Shown: in pieces, positions 16,034 to 23,933 of the stretch
Layout of the letters: each line of letters opens with the position of its first letter
Numbering within the stretch: the first letter of the stretch is position 1
Notes under the pieces: generated by a model
Told to the model about the DNA's origin: nothing
Database searches by the model: none
Seen by the model: the letters and a program-made list of their open reading frames with translations, nothing else
Program-made: the position numbers and the translations under genes
Assembly: GCA_036745245.1 (NCBI GenBank)
Contig: DAIOGN010000033.1
Span: 1-26,554 of the forward strand
DNA: 26,554 nucleotides
Origin: DAIOGN01 sp036745245
GTDB lineage: Bacteria; Zixibacteria; MSB-5A5; JAUVRN01
Direction of reading: 5' to 3'

Positions 16034-17158
16034 ATGACGCTGAAGCAGATGCTCACCGAGATGCTGGCCCGCAAGGCCTCCGACCTTCACCTGCGTGTCG
16101 GAATCCGGCCGCACCTGCGCGTGGATGGCAGTTTGGCTCCGATCGAGGGGCCGGTCATGACGCCGGAGGAGATGGATACCATTCTCAATCAGATCCTCAC
16201 GGAGAAGCAGAAAGAGCGGTTCGTGCGCCGTCAGGAACTGGATCTGGCTCTGTCCGTGGCGAAGATGGGGCGGTTCCGTATCAACATTTACAAGCAGCGC
16301 GGCACCGTGGCCATGGCCATGCGTGCGGTGAACACCATCGTCCCGGGCTTCGAAGAATTGCATCTGCCCGAAGTGATTCGCAAGCTCGCCGATCTGCGGC
16401 GCGGCCTGTGTGTGATCACAGGCACCACGGGCTCAGGCAAGTCCACCTCTCTGGCCGCGATCATCGAACACATCAACGCCACCCGTTCCGACAACATCCT
16501 CACGGTCGAGGACCCGATCGAATACATCTATCGCGATCAGCGTTCCATTATCACACAGCGCGAAGTGGGCGGGGACACGGAGTCCTTTTCGTCGGCCCTG
16601 CGCCATGCGTTCCGCCAGGACCCCGACACGATTCTCATCGGGGAGATCCGCGATCTGGAAACCATGTCGATCGCGCTCACGGCGGCGGACACCGGGCACT
16701 ATGTGCTCACCACGCTCCACACGATGAACGCCGTCGAAACGATCTCGCGCATCATTTCGTTTTTCCCGCCGCACCAGCATCAACAGGTACGCCTGGTGCT
16801 GGCCGGCACGCTGCAGTCGATCGTGTCGCAAAGGCTTCTGCCGCGCAGCGACGGCCCCGGCCGCGTGCCCGCGGTGGAAGTGCTCATCAACACCGCCGCC
16901 GTGCGCGAGTGCATCATCGACCCGGCCAAGCAGGGCGGGATGATGGATCTGGTGGAGACGGGCGGCATTCAGTACGGCATGCAGACGTTCGACCAGTCCA
17001 TCATGAAGCTGTATCGCGAAGGCGTGATCAGCTATGAGGTGGCCATGGAGAACACCACCAACCCCGACGACTTCGACCTGCGCATCAAGGGCATCACCGG
17101 ATCGGCCGACCGCGGCTGGCAGGGGTCGGGCGCTGCGAAGGCGAAGAGCACCCGCTAG
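16034..17158 (+). CDS. pilT: Type IV pilus retraction ATPase PilT
   Basis: A hexameric motor ATPase that powers pilus retraction and twitching motility. The 374-residue protein starts with the PilT N-terminal domain (KASDLHLRVGIRPHLRVDG). It has Walker A GTTGSGKST at about residue 130, the Asp box TVEDPIEYIY, Walker B DTILIGEIRD near residue 198, and the His box TTLHTMNAVETISRI. The MQTFDQSIMKLYREGVIS stretch is typical of PilT and PilU, favouring retraction over PilB-type assembly. AAAGGG lies about 9 bases before the ATG. No other pilus gene is in the window, so it is an orphan locus here. The stop codon lies inside a hairpin, and the next gene converges on it. Confidence 0.95.
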   Translation: MTLKQMLTEMLARKASDLHLRVGIRPHLRVDGSLAPIEGPVMTPEEMDTILNQILTEKQKERFVRRQELDLALSVAKMGRFRINIYKQRGTVAMAMRAVNTIVPGFEELHLPEVIRKLADLRRGLCVITGTTGSGKSTSLAAIIEHINATRSDNILTVEDPIEYIYRDQRSIITQREVGGDTESFSSALRHAFRQDPDTILIGEIRDLETMSIALTAADTGHYVLTTLHTMNAVETISRIISFFPPHQHQQVRLVLAGTLQSIVSQRLLPRSDGPGRVPAVEVLINTAAVRECIIDPAKQGGMMDLVETGGIQYGMQTFDQSIMKLYREGVISYEVAMENTTNPDDFDLRIKGITGSADRGWQGSGAAKAKSTR

Positions 17159-17166
17159 AGCGGGTG
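17149..17166. terminator. Inverted repeat spanning the pilT stop codon
   Basis: CACCCGC (17149-17155) and GCGGGTG (17160-17166) are perfect 7-bp arms around TAGA, and the TAG stop of pilT sits in the loop. It lies between convergent genes and may end transcription in both directions. There is no U-tract. Confidence 0.45.
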
Positions 17167-17191
17167 GTGTGTTGAGGGTGGCGTCGGACGC

Positions 17192-18040
17192 TTACGGCGT
17201 CTGGCCCAGGGTCTTGACCACCAGGGATCCCATGCCCAGCTCGACCGTGCAGTCGAGCGTGATTTCGGCCTGGTGATAATTCTCCGATTCGTACACATCG
17301 CCGTGCCGGTCGAAGTTGCGGTCGACGTTCACGGACGCGAGTGCCTTGTCGGTTTCGATGCGCACGCCGATGTTCTCAGGCACCCACAGGGTAAGTTCTC
17401 CCAGGCCCACTTCGAACGTGGCTTCGGCGGAGTGCGTCCACTCGCCTGAGAAGTCGAGTTCGAAGTCGCCCAGTCCGCCTTCAAAGCGAAGGCGTTCGAA
17501 GTGCGCGTTCCCAAGCCCTTCCATGCGCAGCGAGGACGCTCCCGACTGCACCTCGAGATCCACCAGCACGTCCGGATTGGGTTCGTCCCAGAGGATCAGG
17601 CAATCGGCCGCACCCACGTCCACCTGCAGGTCGGTGATCGACAGCCCGGAGAGATCGAGATCGGCTTCCACAGCGCCCAGATCGAATTCGAGATCGAGAG
17701 GCACGCCACGGGCCAGGCCGATGGTCCAGTGGTTCTTGAACTGGCCCGATAAGTTGCCTTCGTGCACGTCGGTCGTAATATCGAGCACGCCGCTTGCACC
17801 GCGACGGCGGTAGTTCACCAGCGCCTCGAGGTCGTCTGTGTCCGTCTCGAACGTGCCTTCCATGAGCTGCCCGCTCGAGGAGCTGGCCAGATCGAATTGC
17901 CCGGCGCCGAACTCCACCCGCACCTCTACCGACGTCGCGTCGTCGAGCGGAACCGATTGGGATGTGGTGCGCAGACGACCTGCGAAGGCCAGCGCGCACG
18001 TTCCCACGATCAGCATGAATACCGTGATCCATCTCGTCAT
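17192..18040 (-). CDS. Exported LiaF-C/toastrack-like (DUF2154/DUF4097-type) beta-helical protein
   Basis: A 282-residue exported protein. It begins with a signal peptide (TRWITVFMLIVGTCALAFAG). The rest is a regular series of short beta strands with alternating hydrophobics and D/E (VPLDLEFDLGAVEADLDLSG, LQVDVGAADCLI, FEGGLGDFELDFSGEW, EVGLGELTLWVPENIGVRIE). This matches the toastrack fold of LiaF C-terminal and DUF4097 proteins; the closing strand GMGSLVVKTLG fits too. Members occur in envelope-stress systems. The ATG at 18040 is firmly placed by AAAGGAG at 6 bases and by the signal peptide, although the frame is open upstream. It starts 20 bases after the stop of the bactofilin-like gene, so the two are co-transcribed. 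Fold assignment is by pattern; the ligand is unknown. Confidence 0.75.
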   Translation of the reverse strand: MTRWITVFMLIVGTCALAFAGRLRTTSQSVPLDDATSVEVRVEFGAGQFDLASSSSGQLMEGTFETDTDDLEALVNYRRRGASGVLDITTDVHEGNLSGQFKNHWTIGLARGVPLDLEFDLGAVEADLDLSGLSITDLQVDVGAADCLILWDEPNPDVLVDLEVQSGASSLRMEGLGNAHFERLRFEGGLGDFELDFSGEWTHSAEATFEVGLGELTLWVPENIGVRIETDKALASVNVDRNFDRHGDVYESENYHQAEITLDCTVELGMGSLVVKTLGQTP

Positions 18041-18060
18041 GATGAACTCCTTTGTGCGCT

Positions 18061-19485
18061 TCAGGTGGAGGACATGTCGGCGGCCGGGGGAGCCTGCGGC
18101 AGGGGCGTGCGGGCCGGCTGCATTCCCAGGGGACCCGCCGTGTGATTCGCCGTCTTCTGCTGGTTCAGCGAGCGCGTGCCCAGACGCGAGAAGATCGCTG
18201 CGCCCAGCCCGGCCGTGTACACGATGTACAGGAGACACAGGCCCACGAAGTAAAGCAGGTTGACGAACAGGAAGAGACCGTCCCCCAGTTCGGAGCCGGT
18301 GAGCGCCAGTAGCGATGCCAGGCCCAGCGGGGCGCAGAGTGTGAGCGCTCCCACGCCAAACTGCACCACGGCGGGGCGCCCCGCCTCCTTGCCCAGCAGG
18401 CTCTCCCCCACGATGCGCGAACACGCCACGAATCCCAGAAGGCAGCCCACCACGATCACGAACGGCAACGCCAAAACGGCCAGGGGGATGCCCACGACGG
18501 TGACCAGTAGAAGTACGAAGATGGGGAGCGTGAGTATCTGCACAAGCACTCCGCCGAAAAATGACGCCGCGGATTTCACACGCAAGCGCTCGGCCACGCG
18601 GGACACGTGATTCGGCGCCAGGGCCAGAGTCAGCCAGCCGAACAACAGCGAGAACACGATCTTCGCCAAAGCCGCCGTGGCGGCCAGCATGAGCAGGGCC
18701 TGCGGCCCCTCGTTCACCCAGGGAAGACGGAACAGCGGAATCTCTTCGATCGTGCCGCCGATCGACGCCTCATCTTCCGTGGTGACCGATACACCCACCA
18801 CGTCCCCTTCGATCTCTGCGTTTTGGCCCACGTACACGTCGCCGAAGGGAGCCACCACATTTCCGCTCACGGTGCCTTCGACATAGACGTTGCCGCCCAC
18901 GGAGATCACGTCCTCATCCACGTGACCCTCCACGTAGACGTTGCCGAGAATCGCCACAGCGGGCCCGTCGATCCAGTCGTCGTGATTGATGTAGAGGTGG
19001 TGGAAGTACGTGACTTTCTCGCCGCGGGACTTGATGGGTGCCCGGTCGTCCGGATCCACGATCACGACCCCACTGCGGTCCTGGTTCCACAGCACTTCGC
19101 CGGGATGGTCGGGATCGAGAAGAACCACGTCGGGGAGGTTCGGCAACTCGAGCGTGTCGAGCGCTTCGAGTTGCTGCTGGAGTGCTTCGATCTGCGCGCG
19201 CACTTCGGGGTCGTCGGTGCGATCGACTTGTGCTTCGAGCTCGGCGATGGTCTTGCGCAGGGACTCGATGTGTTTTTTCAGTGCCGCCGTGACCTGTGCA
19301 TCGGTGTCGATCTTGCGAGTGGATCGATCCATGCGATGCCGGCGGACATTTGGATCCGCCTGTGGCGCCACCGACGGCACCGGCGTGCCCGGCGGCTCCG
19401 GTGGCACCGGCGGGGCCTGGCCCCGGAGTGGCGAATGAGCCAGGGAGACCAGGGCGACCACGAGCAGTACAGCAATGCGTTTCAT
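18061..19485 (-). CDS. Membrane protein with bactofilin-like (polymer-forming) repeat domain
   Basis: A 474-residue envelope protein. In order it has a signal peptide or N-terminal anchor (RIAVLLVVALVSLAHS); a coiled coil around residues 60-105 (AALKKHIESLRKTIAELEAQ); and a beta-helix repeat region near residues 170-240 (VAILGNVYVEGHVDEDVISV, GGNVYVEGTVSGNVVAPFGD, VYVGQNAEIEGDVVG) resembling the polymer-forming bactofilin fold. Several hydrophobic membrane segments follow (ALLMLAATAALAKIVFSLLF, LPIFVLLLVTVVGIPLAVLA and others), then a proline-rich tail. The repeat domain is predicted outside the membrane. AGGGAAACGC precedes the ATG. It lies 67 bases after an ECF sigma gene and 20 bases before the toastrack gene. 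A role in sensing or scaffolding for that sigma factor is inference. Confidence 0.75.
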   Translation of the reverse strand: MKRIAVLLVVALVSLAHSPLRGQAPPVPPEPPGTPVPSVAPQADPNVRRHRMDRSTRKIDTDAQVTAALKKHIESLRKTIAELEAQVDRTDDPEVRAQIEALQQQLEALDTLELPNLPDVVLLDPDHPGEVLWNQDRSGVVIVDPDDRAPIKSRGEKVTYFHHLYINHDDWIDGPAVAILGNVYVEGHVDEDVISVGGNVYVEGTVSGNVVAPFGDVYVGQNAEIEGDVVGVSVTTEDEASIGGTIEEIPLFRLPWVNEGPQALLMLAATAALAKIVFSLLFGWLTLALAPNHVSRVAERLRVKSAASFFGGVLVQILTLPIFVLLLVTVVGIPLAVLALPFVIVVGCLLGFVACSRIVGESLLGKEAGRPAVVQFGVGALTLCAPLGLASLLALTGSELGDGLFLFVNLLYFVGLCLLYIVYTAGLGAAIFSRLGTRSLNQQKTANHTAGPLGMQPARTPLPQAPPAADMSST

Positions 19486-19552
19486 GCGTTTCCCTGCCTT
19501 GTGTAACGTAGAACGGGGCCGGGAGTTGCGGCCTCGCGCAACGTTCGGGAGG

Positions 19553-20122
19553 TCAACGGATCCCCCTCAGCTGCTTCTTGAGCAGCTCTCGCGCCCGGAA
19601 AATGCGCGCCTTTACGGTGCCCACAGGAACCCCCAGCTGGCGGGCAATCTCGTAATAGGGCATGTCCTGGCTGTGACGCATCACGATGACTTCGCGGTAC
19701 TTCTCAGGAAGTGATTCGATCGCGGCCGCGATGGACACGCTCTGACGATTCTTGTACAGCGTCTCCTCGGGATTGTAGGTCCAATCGGCCAGTTCCACCT
19801 GGATTTCGCCGTCGGGCGTGGAGACGGGACGATCGAGACTCATGGCGTCGATCCTGCGTTTGCGCAGAAAGTCGATGGCGCAGTTGGCGGCGATCTTGTA
19901 GAGCCACGTGGAAAACCGGTACTCGAACCGGTAGCTGGCGAGCGCGCCGAAGGCCTTGATGAAAGCCTCCTGTACCAGGTCTTCCGCTTCCTCGGGACGC
20001 CGCACCATCTTGATGACGATGTGATAGAGGGCGCCGCGGTACCGCTCCACCAGGGCAGCGTAGGCCTTCTGGTCGCCTTCGAGTGCCCTGCGAATGAGTT
20101 CGTCGTCGGCGGTAGTCACCAC
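19553..20122 (-). CDS. RNA polymerase ECF sigma factor (second)
   Basis: A 189-residue extracytoplasmic-function sigma factor. Region 2 reads AYAALVERYRGALYHIVIKM, DLVQEAFIKAFGAL, then FSTWLYKIAANCAIDFLRKR. Region 4 reads LPEKYREVIVMRHSQDMPYY, EIARQLGVPVGTVKARIFRA. The frame is open for 84 more codons upstream, but that part is proline- and arginine-rich with no similarity to the family. The GTG at 20122 is chosen because GGAG lies 8 bases before it and region 2 starts soon after; a second GTG follows at 20119. The two downstream genes on this strand encode membrane and exported beta-repeat proteins. Neither has a zinc-finger anti-sigma motif, so how this sigma factor is held inactive is unclear. 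Confidence 0.92.
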   Translation of the reverse strand: MVTTADDELIRRALEGDQKAYAALVERYRGALYHIVIKMVRRPEEAEDLVQEAFIKAFGALASYRFEYRFSTWLYKIAANCAIDFLRKRRIDAMSLDRPVSTPDGEIQVELADWTYNPEETLYKNRQSVSIAAAIESLPEKYREVIVMRHSQDMPYYEIARQLGVPVGTVKARIFRARELLKKQLRGIR

Positions 20123-20377
20123 CCTGGAAGCTCCGGGTTCGGCAGAGGCTGGATTGCGTTCATGCGGCTTGCCGACGAGGGCGAGGGCGCAAGATACCCG
20201 TGTGGCCGCCGCCGTACCACCCAAAAACCCATTGCCGAACCGACTGCACGGCTCTAGGTTGCCACACCGGGCGACCCGTGGTGCGAATCTGCACCGGGGG
20301 CCACCCGAACAAGGACGGGAAGATCGCCCCGGCGCGATCCGCCCGAACCGCTGCCCTGGAGGGGGGAAGCGCACTTG

Positions 20378-21343
20378 ATGTGGCGCGGCAGGTGGCGCCT
20401 TGGGCCGGCCCTGGCATGGATTCTCATATCCAGTGCAGGCAAGGTCGAGGCACAGACGTCAGACGTCCCGGCAGACACGCTGGATCCGCTGTTGGCTCGA
20501 ATCAGTTCCTGGGTGGATGCGAATCCGGTGCGTGCGTACGGTTACGCCGCTGTAGCGAGTGGCGCGGCGTTGTCCATCGGTTACAGTGTCGACTCAGGCT
20601 TCCATCTCCCCACGTCCCTCAAACTGCTCTGGCCCGCGAACCTGATTCTGGTGGCCGACAGCGACTATGTGCCGGTCCAGCCTCACAATGTGTCGTCCGC
20701 GCAGAGAGAGATTCTTGCGACCTTGCACAATGCGCGCGGGGCTCTGCTTCTCACGTCCAGGCCCGTGTACGTCTACGGCGCCGACAGTTCGCTGGGAGAA
20801 CCCTGGTTTTTTGTGGCGATCGGCGGTCCCACGGGCGCGGACTCGGCCTTGTGGGACGCGGCGGATCTGAAACGTCACTGGTGGTTCTGGTGCGACGAGC
20901 CCGGGGCCAATACGATCTGGCCCAGGCCCGAAACGGCGCGCGCGCCGCGCGGACGCAAGGCGGTACAGGACGGCATTCGCCATTGCGTGCTCGCTGCGCG
21001 TCCGCGTCCGGGGCGGATTTCCACCGGCCTGGCGGTGTACGAGTTTCTGCCCTCCTCGCCCGGCCATCCCACGGAGCTCTTGCGCCTCTCTGCCATTCGC
21101 AAAGCCGCGGCGCGTTATCTCCAGGAGGAACTGGAATTGTGGCCGCCGACCGAGCGCGAGCCTGTGAAGCTGGCGATCTACCACCTGGAAAAGGCCGCCG
21201 TGGCGTTTCGGGAGCTGTCCGAGCGAGCGTCCGACTGGCAACTCACGAGCGATGTGCGGAGGGAGGAATTGATCTCCGCCCTGTCAGCTCACGAAACCGG
21301 CGCCGCTGTCGCGCTCGATGGATTGGTCAGTCCGAGGCAATGA
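20378..21343 (+). CDS. Exported protein of unknown function
   Basis: A 321-residue protein with a signal peptide (LGPALAWILISSAGKVEAQ, cleavage probably after VEA). The ATG at 20378 follows GGAGGGGGG. A second hydrophobic stretch (AYGYAAVASGAALSIGY) near residue 55 could be a membrane helix. The body contains many Trp residues (DLKRHWWFWCDEPGANTIWP), and a helical C-terminal third has acidic and basic pairs. No domain was recognised. It is divergent from the ECF sigma gene with about 255 bases between starts, and sits 48 bases upstream of the propeller gene on the same strand. The spacer to the sigma gene holds short GC-rich imperfect repeats but no promoter I could defend. Confidence 0.75.
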   Translation: MWRGRWRLGPALAWILISSAGKVEAQTSDVPADTLDPLLARISSWVDANPVRAYGYAAVASGAALSIGYSVDSGFHLPTSLKLLWPANLILVADSDYVPVQPHNVSSAQREILATLHNARGALLLTSRPVYVYGADSSLGEPWFFVAIGGPTGADSALWDAADLKRHWWFWCDEPGANTIWPRPETARAPRGRKAVQDGIRHCVLAARPRPGRISTGLAVYEFLPSSPGHPTELLRLSAIRKAAARYLQEELELWPPTEREPVKLAIYHLEKAAVAFRELSERASDWQLTSDVRREELISALSAHETGAAVALDGLVSPRQ

Positions 21344-21391
21344 GTGGCCCCCGGATCGGGCCGAATCTGCCGGCTCACAGGGCATGCCAGG

Positions 21392-23830
21392 ATGAGAATC
21401 GTGCGTAGGATCTGTTCAGAACAGAGTGTGCGGCCGATGCATCGGGCGGCCGTCGTCTTGCACGGTCGTTGTGTCGTGCGGCAGATTCTCCTGTTCTGCA
21501 TCGGGTCCGCCACGGCCCTGGCCGACGGTGAGTGGCGGCTGAATTCCGATGTGTCCGGAGCCTACCAGGGCTACGCCGCGAGTGCTTCAGCCCCCGACGG
21601 CCGGACGCTCGCCGTGTGGGAGGATGCGCGCACGGGCGGCAACGACATCTACATGCAACGATTGTCGCGCGACGGAACGTTTCTCGGCACGAACGTGCGA
21701 GTGAATGACTCGCTTTCCCCGGAGCAATTCGCGCCGGCCGTGGCCGCCGATCCCACGGGCGTGTTCTGGGTAGTGTGGCAGGACTTCCGCGCCTCCGGCT
21801 ATCCGCAAAACGGCGACATCTATCTGCAGCGCGTGCGTCCCGATGGGAGCAGGGTGGGCACCAACGTGCTCGTCAACGATGACGGCTCGCTCGTGACGCA
21901 GAAGGAGCCCGAGATCATCGCCAACGGCAGCGAGGTGATCGTGGTCTGGTCGGACATGCGCCGTGGTGAATGGGACATCTATGCGCAGCGATTCGACTTC
22001 AACGCGCACGCACTGGGGCAGAATGCGTTGCTCAATGACGAAACGAATGCGGCTCCGCAGCACGCACCGCAGGTGGCTGCACTCGCCGACGGCCGGTTTG
22101 CGGTGGTGTGGTACGACGATCGCGAAGGCGACGAGGACATCTACCTGCAGCTGGTGAGTGCCGTGGGTGGGGTGCTGCTGGGAGAAAACGTCGCGGTGTC
22201 GACAGCTCCCGCCGGCTCCCGCCAGCGTTTTCCCACAGTGGGTGCGGGTCCCGACGACGGCTTCACCGTGGTGTGGGAAGACTATCGCGGCGGCGTGTAC
22301 CCGGCCGGGGCCCGGTTGTATGGCCAGTCGTTCACCTCTGCGGCGGCCCCGTTTGGCACCGACTTTCAGGTGGACGGCGGAGATGACCAGGTAAGGCCGC
22401 GCTTCGCCTCGGATGCCGCAGGGAACCGCGTGCTGGTGTGGGAACAGAAGGAGGGGGCGTCAAGTTCACTGCGACAGCGCAAGTATCCGCAGGATGCCGA
22501 CACTGCGTTTGCCACCGGACCCGTAGGTCCCGACACCGCCGGCGGCGAACGCACGCGGCCGAGAGTTGCGCTGGGAGCCGGCGGCATCCTGTACACATGG
22601 ACCGATCGCCGCAGCGGCAACTTCGACGCCTGGCTCGCCCGCGAGGACTATCGTTTTCCCACCTTCCTGCCGTATCCCTCGGAGCTGATCTTCGAGCGGC
22701 CCATTCGTGCGCTGGACACCACGTTGGCCGACACGGTGCGCGTGCAGGCGGTGGGTTTCGTGCAACGGCGCATCGCGTTTGCGGGCGCTCCGAGCTGGCT
22801 GTCCATCACACCTCCGGCGGCCACGACCCCGGCCGAATTCGAATTCAGCATGCAGGGCTCGGGCGTTTCGCGAGACACAACGGTTGCCGTGTACGCCATA
22901 GACCTGGACGACACGTCTGCCAGGGAACCCGTGCTGGTCACGGTGCGCGTGGTTCGGCCTGAGCTTCTGGCCACGCCTCCCACAGTCGCGCTCGACATCT
23001 CGAACGGCTCAGGCGATTCAGACTTCGTTGTCATTTCCAATCGGAAGCCCGGCGCCCTGGATTGGTGGCACCAGTCTCTGCCCTCACCCTGGTGGGTGAG
23101 ACGAGCCGGCGATTCCGTCTGGGTGGGACATCCGGGCAGCCTGGCGGCGTCTGTTATAGAGGACACGCTGTGGATCGTGGACACCCTGGCAGTGAACTCC
23201 CCCCTGGCCGTGCCAGTCTCCGCCGACGACGGCAAGGTCCCCCCGGCGCCTCCTTATCTGGTGGTCATCCCGTCGCTGGTGGCCTGGCGGTCCACTGCCG
23301 GCAACGCCACCTCCGACTCCGTTGCCGTGCTGATTACGGCCAGTTACGACACCACCCTGGCTGTCAGACTAATCGATTATCCCCCTTGGCTTTACGTAAG
23401 CGAAACCTCCGGGTTGACCCCCTGGACAATAACGCTTCGCGCCGCCTACGACTCGATCCCGCTCGGGGTGTACCAGGACACAGTCTGGATAGAGGCGCCC
23501 GAAGCCTCCAACAGCCCCTACGCCCTTCCGATCGTGTTCACCGCAGATGTGATTTCAGGCCTTGGCGAGCCGGGCTACGAGGCACCGTCGCCGGTCCTCT
23601 TAGCTCGCCCTAACCCATTTAATGCAAGTGTGTTAATGCAGTGGCAGGGAATGGCGGGCGGCACCGAAATCGAGATCCTCGACGTGCTCGGAAGGCTGGT
23701 GGACAGACGGCACGTGACAGGTGGGACCTACAGATGGACCCCCGCGCCAGGTCAGGGAAGCGGTCTCTACTTCATTAGATTGAGAGGCCTGGGCCGGACT
23801 CTCTCCACCCGGCTCCTCTATCTCAAGTAG
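21392..23830 (+). CDS. Secreted seven-bladed beta-propeller protein with C-terminal sorting tail
   Basis: A protein of about 812 residues, exported through a signal peptide (VVRQILLFCIGSATALADG). Seven repeats about 55 residues apart carry the core VW-x-D-x-R followed by D-I-Y: VWEDARTGGNDIY (near base 21613), VWQDFRASG (21773), VWSDMRRGEWDIY (21944), VWYDDREGDEDIY (22107), VWEDYRGGVY (22272), VWEQKEG (22436) and TWTDRRSGNFDAW (22597). Seven blades suggest a closed propeller. Ig-like beta domains follow (about 22700-23550). The last ~85 residues form a sorting tail (ARPNPFNASVLMQWQG through IEILDVLGRLVDRR, GLYFIRL, to LLYLK). Alternative starts are GTG 21344 and ATG 21437; 21392 has AGGG 9 bases upstream. 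Surface binding is inferred. Confidence 0.85.
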   Translation: MRIVRRICSEQSVRPMHRAAVVLHGRCVVRQILLFCIGSATALADGEWRLNSDVSGAYQGYAASASAPDGRTLAVWEDARTGGNDIYMQRLSRDGTFLGTNVRVNDSLSPEQFAPAVAADPTGVFWVVWQDFRASGYPQNGDIYLQRVRPDGSRVGTNVLVNDDGSLVTQKEPEIIANGSEVIVVWSDMRRGEWDIYAQRFDFNAHALGQNALLNDETNAAPQHAPQVAALADGRFAVVWYDDREGDEDIYLQLVSAVGGVLLGENVAVSTAPAGSRQRFPTVGAGPDDGFTVVWEDYRGGVYPAGARLYGQSFTSAAAPFGTDFQVDGGDDQVRPRFASDAAGNRVLVWEQKEGASSSLRQRKYPQDADTAFATGPVGPDTAGGERTRPRVALGAGGILYTWTDRRSGNFDAWLAREDYRFPTFLPYPSELIFERPIRALDTTLADTVRVQAVGFVQRRIAFAGAPSWLSITPPAATTPAEFEFSMQGSGVSRDTTVAVYAIDLDDTSAREPVLVTVRVVRPELLATPPTVALDISNGSGDSDFVVISNRKPGALDWWHQSLPSPWWVRRAGDSVWVGHPGSLAASVIEDTLWIVDTLAVNSPLAVPVSADDGKVPPAPPYLVVIPSLVAWRSTAGNATSDSVAVLITASYDTTLAVRLIDYPPWLYVSETSGLTPWTITLRAAYDSIPLGVYQDTVWIEAPEASNSPYALPIVFTADVISGLGEPGYEAPSPVLLARPNPFNASVLMQWQGMAGGTEIEILDVLGRLVDRRHVTGGTYRWTPAPGQGSGLYFIRLRGLGRTLSTRLLYLK

Positions 23831-23840
23831 CAACTGGAAG

Positions 23841-23857
23841 CCCGGTCCACGTCCGGG
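23841..23857 (+). terminator. Hairpin after the propeller gene
   Basis: CCCGG (23841-23845) and CCGGG (23853-23857) pair around a 7-base loop, ten bases after the stop codon. There is no U-tract, so this is only a possible terminator. Confidence 0.35.
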
Positions 23858-23899
23858 TGTGGAATCGCGGGATCGGCGCAGAAAATGCGTCTTTTCGTA

Positions 23900-23927
23900 T
23901 TGACAAGACTGAGGGGTGATCTATATT
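23900..23927 (+). promoter_or_regulatory. Strong vegetative (sigma-70-type) promoter
   Basis: TTGACA (23900-23905) and TATATT (23922-23927) are separated by 16 bases. The -35 is perfect and the -10 differs by one base from consensus. It stands in an AT-richer island of a GC-rich window. Transcription should start near 23934 and give a leader of about 630 bases before the start codon at 24567. Confidence 0.7.
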
Positions 23928-23933
23928 GGAACC

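Noticed and set aside
18041..18424. 128-codon N-terminal extension of the toastrack protein
   Set aside because: It lies over the bactofilin-like gene and would bury a clear signal peptide and a strong ribosome binding site.
20123..20374. 84-codon N-terminal extension of the second sigma factor
   Set aside because: The residues are low-complexity and unlike any ECF sigma N-terminus; GTG 20122 has a suitable ribosome binding site.
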